Positions 15,971 through 23,800 of a stretch of 34,469 nt of DNA are shown piece after piece. The stretch comes from an uncultured Acidaminococcus sp. (GTDB lineage Bacteria; Bacillota; Negativicutes; Acidaminococcales; Acidaminococcaceae). A program made the translations under genes and the position numbers. The stretch spans positions 1 through 34,469 of the forward strand of contig CAJMHI010000018.1 of NCBI GenBank assembly GCA_905213155.1, in the 5' to 3' direction. How positions within the stretch are numbered: the first letter of the stretch is position 1; each line of letters starts with the position of its first letter. The notes beneath the pieces were generated by a model. It did not search any database. It worked only from the letters and a program-made list of their open reading frames with translations, and was not told the origin of the DNA.

Positions 15971-17415
15971 CAGAATATACCACTGTAATCGGGTTGGAAG
16001 TCCACGCGGAACTAAAAACCAAAACCAAGGCTTTTTGTTCCTGCTCTACAGAATTTGGCAGTGCCCCCAATACCCATGTGTGTCCGGTGTGCCTGGGAAT
16101 GCCGGGAGCGCTCCCTGTGATCAACAAACAAATGGTAGAATTTGCGCTGCGCTTTGCGTTAGCTGTCAACTGTGATATCCAGCGCTACAGCAAATTTGAC
16201 CGGAAAAACTACTATTATCCAGACTTGGCCAAAGCCTATCAGATTTCCCAATTTTATCAGCCCATCGCCCTAGGCGGTCATTTGGATGTAACCGTAGGCG
16301 GCAAAACCAAGCGGATTGGGATTACCCGTATCCATATGGAAGAAGATGCTGGCAAGCTGGTTCATTCCGGTGCATCCATCAGCACCTCTGACTTTTCTGC
16401 AGTGGACTACAACCGGGCCGGCGTACCACTGATTGAAATTGTATCCGAACCGGATATGCGGTCTGCGGAAGAAGCCCGGGCCTATATGGAAAAATTACGG
16501 GATTACCTGCAATATACGGAAGTCTGTGATGGCAAAATGGAAGAAGGGTCCATGCGCTGCGACGCCAATATTTCCATTATGCCGGAAGGTTCCAAAGAAT
16601 TTGGTACCCGTGCAGAAATCAAAAACCTGAATTCCTTTAAAGCCTTGGAGCGGGCCATTGCCTACGAAGTGGAGCGGCAGAAGGAAATCCTGGAAGACGG
16701 CGGCCATGTGGTACAGGAGACCCGTACCTGGGATGATGCCCAGGGTATGACCTTTTCCATGCGCAGCAAGGAAGAAGCTCACGACTACCGGTATTTCCCG
16801 GAGCCGGATCTGGCACCCATTATTATTGAAAAAGAATGGGTAGAAAAAGCACGCCAGGAACTGCCGGAACTGCCAGATGCCAAATTGCAGCGTTTCATGA
16901 AAGAAAAAGGATTGGACGAATACAGTGCATCCCTCTTGGTCGCCAATAAAAAGATGGCCAACTACTTTGATGAAGCGTCAAAGGAAACTTCTGACGGCAA
17001 AGGCGTGGCTAACTGGATGCTGGGCGATGTATCTGCTTATCTGAACTCCAATGCCTGTGGTATTGAGGATTTCCCCATTTCTGCCAGCCATTTGGGAAAA
17101 ATGGTGGAACTGATCCAAAAGGGCGTTCTTTCCAGTAAGACGGCTAAAAAAGTATTTGCCGCTATGTTGAAGGAGGACAAAGATCCTGCCGCCCTTGTAA
17201 AAGAACTGGGACTGGAACAGATGAACGATGCAGGGGCCCTGCAGGCTATGGTTGCAGAAGTCATTGCCGCAAATCCCAAATCTGTGGAAGACTTTAAAGC
17301 CGGTAAAGATCGTGCCATTGGGTTCCTTGTGGGGCAAATCATGAAGAAAACCCATGGAAAAGCCAATCCCGGCATGGTGAACCAACTGATCATTAAGACC
17401 ATTAAGGGAGAATAA
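15967..17415 (+). CDS. gatB: Asp-tRNA(Asn)/Glu-tRNA(Gln) amidotransferase subunit B
   Basis: This 482-residue subunit binds the misacylated tRNA and activates it with ATP before amidation. It opens with the family hallmark IGLEVHAEL. A zinc site is expected from the CSCS...CPVC cysteines near residues 18-40. The SDFSAVDYNRAGVPLIEIVSEPD segment and the C-terminal YqeY-like tail (from ~330) are characteristic. Length is normal. It overlaps gatA by 4 bases and is followed by a strong terminator. Confidence 0.97.
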   Translation: MTEYTTVIGLEVHAELKTKTKAFCSCSTEFGSAPNTHVCPVCLGMPGALPVINKQMVEFALRFALAVNCDIQRYSKFDRKNYYYPDLAKAYQISQFYQPIALGGHLDVTVGGKTKRIGITRIHMEEDAGKLVHSGASISTSDFSAVDYNRAGVPLIEIVSEPDMRSAEEARAYMEKLRDYLQYTEVCDGKMEEGSMRCDANISIMPEGSKEFGTRAEIKNLNSFKALERAIAYEVERQKEILEDGGHVVQETRTWDDAQGMTFSMRSKEEAHDYRYFPEPDLAPIIIEKEWVEKARQELPELPDAKLQRFMKEKGLDEYSASLLVANKKMANYFDEASKETSDGKGVANWMLGDVSAYLNSNACGIEDFPISASHLGKMVELIQKGVLSSKTAKKVFAAMLKEDKDPAALVKELGLEQMNDAGALQAMVAEVIAANPKSVEDFKAGKDRAIGFLVGQIMKKTHGKANPGMVNQLIIKTIKGE

Positions 17416-17437
17416 CCTTTTCTGCTAAGCAAAGAAA

Positions 17438-17472
17438 ACTGCCCTGTACATCTGTGCAGGGCAGTCATTTTT
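17438..17472 (+). terminator. Terminator of gatCAB
   Basis: ACTGCCCTG (17438-17446) pairs perfectly with CAGGGCAGT (17457-17465), extendable inward to 12 pairs with a four-base loop, and is followed by CATTTTTT. Confidence 0.92.
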
Positions 17473-17527
17473 TACTGGCACGCATGCTGGGGGCAGGCGG
17501 CATTTTATGAAATTGATTGCAAGGTAA

Positions 17528-18418
17528 GTGAGGCAGGACATGGTAACGACAGCAGCATTAAAAGCATACTGCAAAAGTCTGGGACTTACGGAAGTCGGTG
17601 TTGCCGACCATATTCCCCGGCCGGAAAAGGAAGACCCCCTTTGTCCGCTGGCAGCCGGTAAAGGCCCGGAACGGTATGAACTCACCACTGTACTTCCCGG
17701 GTGCCGTAGTGCCCTTGTGATTTTATTTCCCTATAAACTGCCGGATATAGCAGGTAGCAATTTGTCTCTCTATTGCCAGATCCCTGATTATCATCCTGTA
17801 GTGAGGGGATATCTGGCAAAAATTGCGGACTGGATACAAGCGCACGCTCCTTTTAGCCATACTGCCTGCCTGGTGGATACCTCTCCTTTGGCGGAGCGGC
17901 TATTAGCCGTGCAGGCCGGCGTAGGGATTTTAGGAGATAATGGGTGCGTGATCAATACAACCTATGGGTCTTATTGCTTTATTGGGGCCGTACTGATGGA
18001 TTTTCCATTAGAAGTATCCTCTCCAGCAAAGGGCGTATGCCTGCATTGCGGACGCTGCGCCAAAGCCTGCCTGGGACAATGCTTTAGTACAGAAGGATAT
18101 GCCTACCCTCTTTGTAAATCCTATCTCACCCAGAAAAAAGGAGAGTTGACACCGGAAGAGAAAAACGTGATGGGCAAATCTCCCACGATTTTTGGATGTG
18201 ATGTATGTCAGACAGTGTGCCCTTTGAACCGGGACGCAAAGAATACACCGCTGCCGGAATTCTGGAAAAGCCGGATGAAGCGTCTATCGATAGAGGATCT
18301 GGACTCTCTCTCCAACCGGGAATTCCGGAAAAAATACGGAAACTATGCGTTCAGCTGGCGGGGAAAACAAATTCTTTTGCGCAACCTGTCCTTGGCAGGC
18401 CATAGCAAAAATACATAA
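17528..18418 (+). CDS. queG: QueG-like epoxyqueuosine reductase, short form
   Basis: This 296-residue iron-sulfur protein of the QueG family would reduce epoxyqueuosine to queuosine in the tRNA wobble position, using cobalamin. Two 4Fe-4S clusters are indicated by C171/C174/C177/C181 and C224/C227/C231. The VDTSPLAER segment (D117) aligns with the catalytic Asp region, and the GVGILGDNG loop follows. E. coli QueG is about 380 residues; this one ends shortly after the second cluster region and lacks the C-terminal HEAT-like part. The GTG at 17528 has AAGGTAA 4 bases upstream; an ATG at 17540 is an alternative start. No queuosine gene is adjacent, so a related double-cluster reductase role cannot be excluded. 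Confidence 0.75.
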   Translation: MRQDMVTTAALKAYCKSLGLTEVGVADHIPRPEKEDPLCPLAAGKGPERYELTTVLPGCRSALVILFPYKLPDIAGSNLSLYCQIPDYHPVVRGYLAKIADWIQAHAPFSHTACLVDTSPLAERLLAVQAGVGILGDNGCVINTTYGSYCFIGAVLMDFPLEVSSPAKGVCLHCGRCAKACLGQCFSTEGYAYPLCKSYLTQKKGELTPEEKNVMGKSPTIFGCDVCQTVCPLNRDAKNTPLPEFWKSRMKRLSIEDLDSLSNREFRKKYGNYAFSWRGKQILLRNLSLAGHSKNT

Positions 18419-18444
18419 GACATCTTTCCCTTATGCGATTTATT

Positions 18445-19326
18445 CTATGCTTTCTGGTGTTCCGTGGCATAGACGCCGGCAAAAATTACCAGTGCACCAA
18501 CAAGCTGCACTGGTCCCAGGGGATCGCCGTTAAGAAAATGTCCGCTGGTCATACCCACCACCGGGGCCAGATTGAGAAACACGGAGGTAATGCTGGCCCC
18601 TGCGTATTTTACGCCGGCGTTCCAGCTTACGTTGGCAGCAATGCCGCCTAAGAAAATCAGATACAGGAGACATCCTAAAAGCGGCAGAGACAGGGACGTA
18701 GGATGAAATTCCTGTATGGCGCAGCCATAAAGCAGCGTGCCCATACCCCCGAACAGACCACACCAGCCCATAATAGTAACTAAACTAAGATGTCCTGTGA
18801 TTCGTTTGGCACTTAGCGTATAAAAGGCCCAGCAAAGCTGGGAAGCAAGGCATAACAAGTCTCCGGAATTAAAGCGGAACTGGATGAGACGGGACCAGTC
18901 TCCCTGGACTACGATAGCAGATACGCCGCAAAAGGCCAGCACATTGCCCAGCCATCCTCTTTTGGTTACGTGTTCTTTTAAAAGAAAAAAGGCCAGCACT
19001 GCCGTAATGGTGGGGGTAATCGCCGTAATGAGGGTGGAATTGGTGACGGTAGTGGTTTTAAGTCCGATAAACTGCAAAACACTATTGCCCATCATCCCGG
19101 TAAGCCCCATGAAAAGTAAAACAGGCCAGTCGTGCGCCAAAGGCCAGAAAGCGGACGGGTGCCACCATTTTAAATACCCCAGACACAGCACGCCCACCAC
19201 AATCCAGCGTGTGGCAATAATGGTTTCCGGCGTCCATGCGGTAAGCAGCCATTTGACCAGTATGGGCTGGAAGCCCCAAATGAACATGGCTGCGGTTAAG
19301 AGAAAAAATGTATGAAACCGGGACAT
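18445..19326 (-). CDS. EamA/DMT-family transporter
   Basis: This 293-residue reverse-strand membrane protein has ten hydrophobic segments in two EamA repeats, unrelated in close sequence to the transporter at 13122. Typical features are the MFIWGFQPILVKWLL first helix, FLLKEHVTKRGWLG ending the first repeat and FLNGDPLGPVQLVGA near the end of the second. The ATG at 19326 was preferred because AAAGGGAG lies just upstream on that strand; a TTG seven codons earlier is less likely. It is convergent with the QueG-like gene, with only 26 bases between their stops and no clear hairpin. The substrate is unknown. Confidence 0.88.
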   Translation of the reverse strand: MSRFHTFFLLTAAMFIWGFQPILVKWLLTAWTPETIIATRWIVVGVLCLGYLKWWHPSAFWPLAHDWPVLLFMGLTGMMGNSVLQFIGLKTTTVTNSTLITAITPTITAVLAFFLLKEHVTKRGWLGNVLAFCGVSAIVVQGDWSRLIQFRFNSGDLLCLASQLCWAFYTLSAKRITGHLSLVTIMGWCGLFGGMGTLLYGCAIQEFHPTSLSLPLLGCLLYLIFLGGIAANVSWNAGVKYAGASITSVFLNLAPVVGMTSGHFLNGDPLGPVQLVGALVIFAGVYATEHQKA

Positions 19327-19431
19327 GGCAGGTCTCCCTTTTGTCAAAATAGTCTATTCTGGGTATAGAATACTATAAAAAGGCGGACTTTCCTAGACTG
19401 TTTTTAAAAAATCGGAAGCATAAGTTGGCGC

Positions 19432-19460
19432 TTGCATTTTTTAGCATAACATAGTATACT
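19432..19460 (+). promoter_or_regulatory. Promoter of rplU-prp-rpmA
   Basis: TTGCAT (19432-19437) and TATACT (19455-19460) are spaced 17 bases apart, giving a leader of about 95 bases before rplU. Confidence 0.75.
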
Positions 19461-19466
19461 TGGAAA

Positions 19467-19562
19467 GCTGAATGTAATTTTGGCACTACCGCCCGGAGAG
19501 GTTTCAAAACCCCTGCAGGGGTACCGTATTCGGCGAGTCTTGGGATGAGGGAGGTGCAAAGA
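19467..19562 (+). promoter_or_regulatory. Probable L21 ribosomal-protein leader
   Basis: The transcribed leader between the promoter and rplU is rich in pairing, including ACCCC-TGCA-GGGGT at 19509-19522 and flanking GC-rich segments. An autoregulatory L21 leader RNA in this position is known in Firmicutes. The match was judged by location and structure only, not by a covariance model. The rplU ribosome binding site AGGGAGGTG is at 19548-19556. Confidence 0.55.
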
Positions 19563-19874
19563 ATGTACGCAATTATCCGTACTGGCGGCAAACAATACCG
19601 TGTCAGCGAAGGCGACGTGGTCAACGTTGAAAAGCTGAACGTGGAAGAAGGACAGGAAGTCGTTTTTGACGAAGTCCTGACCGTCGTGAATGACGGCGAT
19701 GTAAAAGTAGGGGCTCCTACTGTTGCAGGTGCTAAAGTCACTGCAAAAGTGGCGAAACAGGGCAAAGCCGATAAAATTTTGGTCTTTAAATACAGAGCAA
19801 AATCTAACTATCGGAAACGGCAAGGACATCGTCAGCCGTTTACCCAGGTCGAAATTACTTCTATCCAAGCCTAA
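19563..19874 (+). CDS. rplU: 50S ribosomal protein L21
   Basis: This 103-residue large-subunit protein binds 23S rRNA. It begins MYAIIRTGGKQYRV, the standard L21 N-terminus, and includes the C-terminal signature YRAKSNYRKRQGHRQ. The ATG at 19563 was chosen over an upstream frame extension because the family starts there and AGGGAGGTG is correctly placed. It heads the conserved Firmicute trio rplU-prp-rpmA, with 3 bases to prp. Confidence 0.97.
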   Translation: MYAIIRTGGKQYRVSEGDVVNVEKLNVEEGQEVVFDEVLTVVNDGDVKVGAPTVAGAKVTAKVAKQGKADKILVFKYRAKSNYRKRQGHRQPFTQVEITSIQA

Positions 19875-19877
19875 GCC

Positions 19878-20204
19878 ATGATTACCGTCGATTTGTTCGA
19901 AGATAGTCAGGGACGAATTACAGGATACCAGGTGCTCGGCCATGCAGACTCTAATCCGGAAGGATTTGATGAGGTGTGCGCCTTGGTGTCTTTGACTACC
20001 CAGCTTCCCATTCTGGGCCTGGAGCAGGTACTGCATCGCAAGGTCAAGTACAGTGCAGACCAGGACAGCGGAGCGCTGGCGGTAGCACTGGAAGAAAGTG
20101 CTGATGAGCAGACGGAACTTTTGTTTCGCACCATGGTCTGTGGACTGCGGGAGCTCAAAAAGTACTATCCCCAGTATTTGACAACGCAAGAACACAGGAG
20201 GTGA
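19878..20204 (+). CDS. prp: Ribosomal-processing cysteine protease Prp
   Basis: This 108-residue protease removes the N-terminal extension of ribosomal protein L27. The catalytic pair is present as H22 (GHAD) and C34 (DEVCALVS), the same positions as reported for the staphylococcal enzyme. It lies between rplU and rpmA. The rpmA ribosome binding site AGGAGGTGA overlaps its last codons and stop, so translation of prp and rpmA is coupled. The neighbouring L27 does carry the matching cleavable extension. Confidence 0.95.
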   Translation: MITVDLFEDSQGRITGYQVLGHADSNPEGFDEVCALVSLTTQLPILGLEQVLHRKVKYSADQDSGALAVALEESADEQTELLFRTMVCGLRELKKYYPQYLTTQEHRR

Positions 20205-20209
20205 ACATC

Positions 20210-20500
20210 GTGTTCGAATTAATCCTTCAATTGCACGCTCATAAAAAAGGGTCCGGTTCCACCCACAACGGCCGTGACTCCAATGCACAGCGGATGGGTA
20301 CAAAAGCACACGACGGACAGCTGGTAACGGCAGGATCCATCATTGTGCGGCAACGGGGTACCCGTTTCCATATGGGCAAGAACGTTGGCATGGGTAAAGA
20401 TTATACCATTTATGCCAAGGTCGCTGGCAAGGTTTCCTTTGAAAGATGGGGAAAAGAACGCCGCATGATCAGCGTGACCCCGGTGGAAGCCGAAGCATAA
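20210..20500 (+). CDS. rpmA: 50S ribosomal protein L27 with cleavable N-terminus
   Basis: This 96-residue protein reaches towards the peptidyl-transferase centre. The start is GTG at 20210, 5 bases after AGGAGGTGA; a GTG at 20201 lies inside that binding site and is rejected. The N-terminus MFELILQLHA-HKKGSGST corresponds to the Firmicute form in which Prp cuts after the Ala to expose the functional tail. The NGRDSNAQRMGTKAHDGQ segment is the L27 signature. obgE, which often follows rpmA, is absent here; a terminator follows instead. Confidence 0.96.
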   Translation: MFELILQLHAHKKGSGSTHNGRDSNAQRMGTKAHDGQLVTAGSIIVRQRGTRFHMGKNVGMGKDYTIYAKVAGKVSFERWGKERRMISVTPVEAEA

Positions 20501-20511
20501 AGAAGAAGCAC

Positions 20512-20546
20512 AGGAGTGTTGCCACGTGCAGCACTCCTTTTGTTTT
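20512..20546 (+). terminator. Terminator of rplU-prp-rpmA
   Basis: AGGAGTGTTGC (20512-20522) pairs with GCAGCACTCCT (20528-20538) with one G-U pair and a five-base loop, followed by TTTGTTTT. Confidence 0.92.
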
Positions 20547-20582
20547 ATAGTAGAACCAAATCATTCAATATTTTAGAAATAA

Positions 20583-20610
20583 TTCACAAAGAATTTACAG
20601 AAAGTATACT
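20583..20610 (+). promoter_or_regulatory. Candidate promoter of rpoBC
   Basis: TTCACA (20583-20588) and TATACT (20605-20610) are spaced 16 bases apart. A second -10-like TATAAT lies at 20632-20637 without a clear -35. Either gives a leader of more than 200 bases before rpoB. Confidence 0.5.
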
Positions 20611-20739
20611 TCTATTTTCTACACAGTATAGTATAATTATTGTCCATGAAGTTTGCTGATGGCAGAAAATATAAGGTTTCGCGAGTGCTCAGTGGTTGGA
20701 CATCGCGTTCCTGCTCATGTATAAAGAGAGGAGCACGAG

Positions 20740-20775
20740 ATGCTGAGTGAAGGCGTTAACATATACAAAGGCTGA
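20740..20775 (+). CDS. Possible 11-aa leader peptide upstream of rpoB
   Basis: The ATG at 20740 is preceded by GAGAGGAG at 20726-20733, an excellent ribosome binding site, and opens an 11-codon frame (MLSEGVNIYKG) ending with TGA at 20773-20775. The stop codon lies inside the 5' arm of the terminator stem, so a ribosome at the end of the peptide would keep the terminator from forming. The peptide has no run of one amino acid. A nine-codon frame from 20717 overlaps it in another frame but lacks a binding site. Translation is unproven. Confidence 0.4.
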   Translation: MLSEGVNIYKG

Positions 20776-20807
20776 TCAATAAGTACGTTGATTGCCTTAT
20801 TTTTTTT
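20768..20807 (+). terminator. Intrinsic terminator in the rpoB leader
   Basis: AAGGC plus ATCAA in 20768-20779 pairs with TTGAT and GCCTT in 20788-20798 with a small bulge, followed by ATTTTTTTT. The position, 58 bases before rpoB, implies regulated readthrough or separation of a small upstream transcript. Confidence 0.75.
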
Positions 20808-20864
20808 GCTTGTTTGAAAGGGGAGGCCACCTTCCCTGCCTGGAGAAAAGGAGTGAGAGACCAC

Positions 20865-23800
20865 ATGTTCAAGCCGGTTCAACATGGCGACCGCAAACGG
20901 TACAGTTATGCTCGGATCAAAGAAGTTTTGAAGATGCCCCATTTGATTGATTTACAGAGAAAATCATACGAATGGTTCATCAGAGAAGGATTGCATGATG
21001 TATTCCAGGATGTTTCCCCGATTAAGGATTTTACGGACAATCTGGAACTGAGCTTTGAAAACTTTACCATCGGGGATCCCAAATATGATATTGAGACCTG
21101 CAAAGAAAAAGATGCTACCTATGCGGCACCTTTGAATGTGGATGTGCGCCTGCTGTACAAAGATACCGGCGAGATTAAAGAATCCACTGTATTCATGGGG
21201 GATTTTCCCCTGATGACCGATACTGGGACCTTCGTCATTAACGGAGCAGAACGGGTTATCGTCAGCCAGCTGGTGCGTTCTCCCGGCGTGTATTATGCAA
21301 AAGACCAGGATTCCATGGGGAAATTCCTCTATGGGACGACGGTTATTCCGAACCGCGGCGCCTGGATCGAATACGAAACAGACCTGAATGATATTATTTA
21401 TGCCCGTGTGGACCGGACCCGGAAACTGCCGGCTACGGCGCTGCTGCGTGTAATGGGCCTGCCTACCAATGATGACATCATCCGGGCGTTTGGAGAACAT
21501 CCTTTCCTTACCGCAACTCTGGCTAAGGATACCACCCGTAACGAAGACGATGCCATGCTGGAGATTTACCGGAAACTTCGTCCTGGTGAACCTGCCAACC
21601 TGGAAAACGCGGCCCAGCTGATTAAAAATATTTTCTCCGATAACCGGCGCTATGACCTGGCCAGTGTAGGCCGTTATAAAATTAACAAAAAATTGGGGTG
21701 GCGCTTCCGCCTCCTGGGCAAAAAACTCACCAGTCCGATTGCTTTTGTCAATGCGGATGGAACCCAGGGAGACGTAGTGCTACCTGCCGGAACTGTGATC
21801 GGCGATGCCGAGATTGATACGCTGGAACAAAGCGGAATTTATCGGGACGCCGGCTATGCAGATGCCTGGGTGGAATACAGGGAACAACCGGAGCATATTG
21901 TAGTCACCAAAGATATTGATGCGGCAGTACGGACGATTACCCCGGCTGACGTGATTGCTTCTTTTGCCTATCTCTTAAATGTAATCGATGGCATGGAAGG
22001 CAAGGATGATATTGACCACCTGGGAAATCGGCGCGTGCGCTGCGTGGGCGAACTGCTGCAGAATCAGTTCCGAATCGGTCTGTCCCGTATGGAAAGGGTT
22101 ATCCGGGAGCGGATGACATTGCAGGATGCAGATGTCATTACGCCCCAGGCTCTGATTAATATTCGTCCGGTTGTGGCTGCCGTGAAAGAATTCTTTGGCA
22201 GTAGCCAGCTGTCCCAGTTTATGGACCAGAATAACCCGCTGGCTGAACTGACCAATAAACGGCGTCTTTCTGCCCTAGGGCCTGGGGGACTGTCTCGGGA
22301 GCGAGCCGGATTTGAAGTCCGCGACGTACATAACTCTCACTATGGCCGGATTTGCCCTATTGAAACCCCTGAAGGACCTAACATTGGTTTGATCGGTTCC
22401 TTGGCGGCTTACGGCGTAGTTAACCGCTACGGCTTTATTGAAACTCCGTATCGCCGCGTGGATAAAGAAACCGGACGTGTCACCAATGAAATTGTGTACA
22501 TGACCGCCGATGAAGAAGATAAATACGTTATTGCCCAGGCCAACGAACCACTGACGGATGACAATTATTTTGTGAACGACCATATTACCTGCCGGAGAAA
22601 AGACGATGTGCTGTCCATTCCTCCCAAAGGGGCAGATTTCATGGACGTTGACCCGAAACAGGTATTGTCCATTGCGGCAGAATTGATTCCTTTCTTGGAA
22701 AACGATGACGCCAACCGTGCCCTGATGGGTGCTAACATGCAGCGGCAGGCCGTGCCTCTGCTGAACCCCAAGGCACCTGTAGTGGGTACCGGCATGGAAT
22801 ACAAAGTGGCCATGGACTCCGGCGTTTGCATCCTGGCAAAACATGCCGGGACTGTGAAATATGTCAGCGGGGATAAAATCCTTGTGACACGGGATGACGG
22901 CCAAGGCATTGACGAATACAATGTGCTGAAATTTAAACGCTCCAACCAGAGCACCTGCATCAACCAGCGTCCTATCGTATGCAAAGGGGATAAGGTGACA
23001 GAAGGACAGGCTCTGGCCGATGGACCGGCGACCGATCATGGGGAACTGGCACTGGGACGCAACGCCATTGCAGCCTATATGCCTTGGGAAGGCTATAACT
23101 ACGAAGACGCCGTACTGCTGTCCGAAGATCTGGTGAAGGACGATGCCTTTACCTCCATCCACATTGAAGAATACAATTGTGATGCCCGTGATACCAAACT
23201 GGGGCCGGAAGAAATTACCCGGGATATTCCTAACGTTTCCGAAGATGCCTTAAAGGATCTGGATGAAGAGGGGATTATCCGCATCGGCGCAGAAGTGCGT
23301 CCTGGTGATATCCTGGTGGGCAAAGTGACCCCGAAAGGGGAGACCGAGCTGTCCGCAGAAGAGCGGCTGATCCGTGCCATCTTTGCCGAAAAAGCCAGAG
23401 AAGTACGGGACAGCTCCCTGCGTGTGCCCCATGGTGAACACGGAATCATCGACAGTGTGCGGATCTTTACCCGGGAAAATGGGGATGAACTGCCCCCCGG
23501 CGTGAATAAACAGGTGCGGGTCAATATTGTTCAAAAACGGAAAATCAGCGAAGGGGATAAGATGGCAGGGCGTCACGGCAACAAGGGCGTTGTGTCCAGA
23601 ATTCTGCCTCGGGAAGATATGCCGTTTTTGCCTAATGGGGAACCGGTACAGATCGTGCTGAATCCTCTGGGCGTGCCGAGCCGTATGAATATCGGGCAGA
23701 TTTTGGAAGCCCATCTGGGCTGGGCTGCTTGCGGTCTGGGCAGCCGGATTGAATCCGGCGATCCTACCTTGCCGGCTGAATTAAAAGACGCTGGGTATGA

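Larger units (their letters stand above)
20645..20807 (+). promoter_or_regulatory. Structured leader RNA of rpoB
   Basis: This untranslated region precedes rpoB. TGCTC (20712-20716) can pair with GAGCA (20731-20735), and a second inverted CTCAG/CTGAG pair surrounds it. The region ends in an intrinsic terminator (20768-20807), so rpoBC transcription from upstream must read through. It may be an attenuator or a separate small RNA. I recognise no known riboswitch or T-box motif. Confidence 0.5.

Noticed and set aside
20201..20209. GTG start three codons upstream for rpmA
   Set aside because: This GTG is part of the AGGAGGTGA ribosome binding site. The GTG at 20210 gives the standard extended L27 start.
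20645..20807. 6S RNA or T-box upstream of rpoB
   Set aside because: No long 6S-like rod with a central bubble could be drawn and no GGTGGTACCGCG T-box motif is present. The region is kept only as an unnamed leader.
22275..23162. 295-codon reverse-strand frame inside rpoB
   Set aside because: It lies fully within the conserved rpoB sequence, has a His/Phe/Val-rich composition and shows no family signature.
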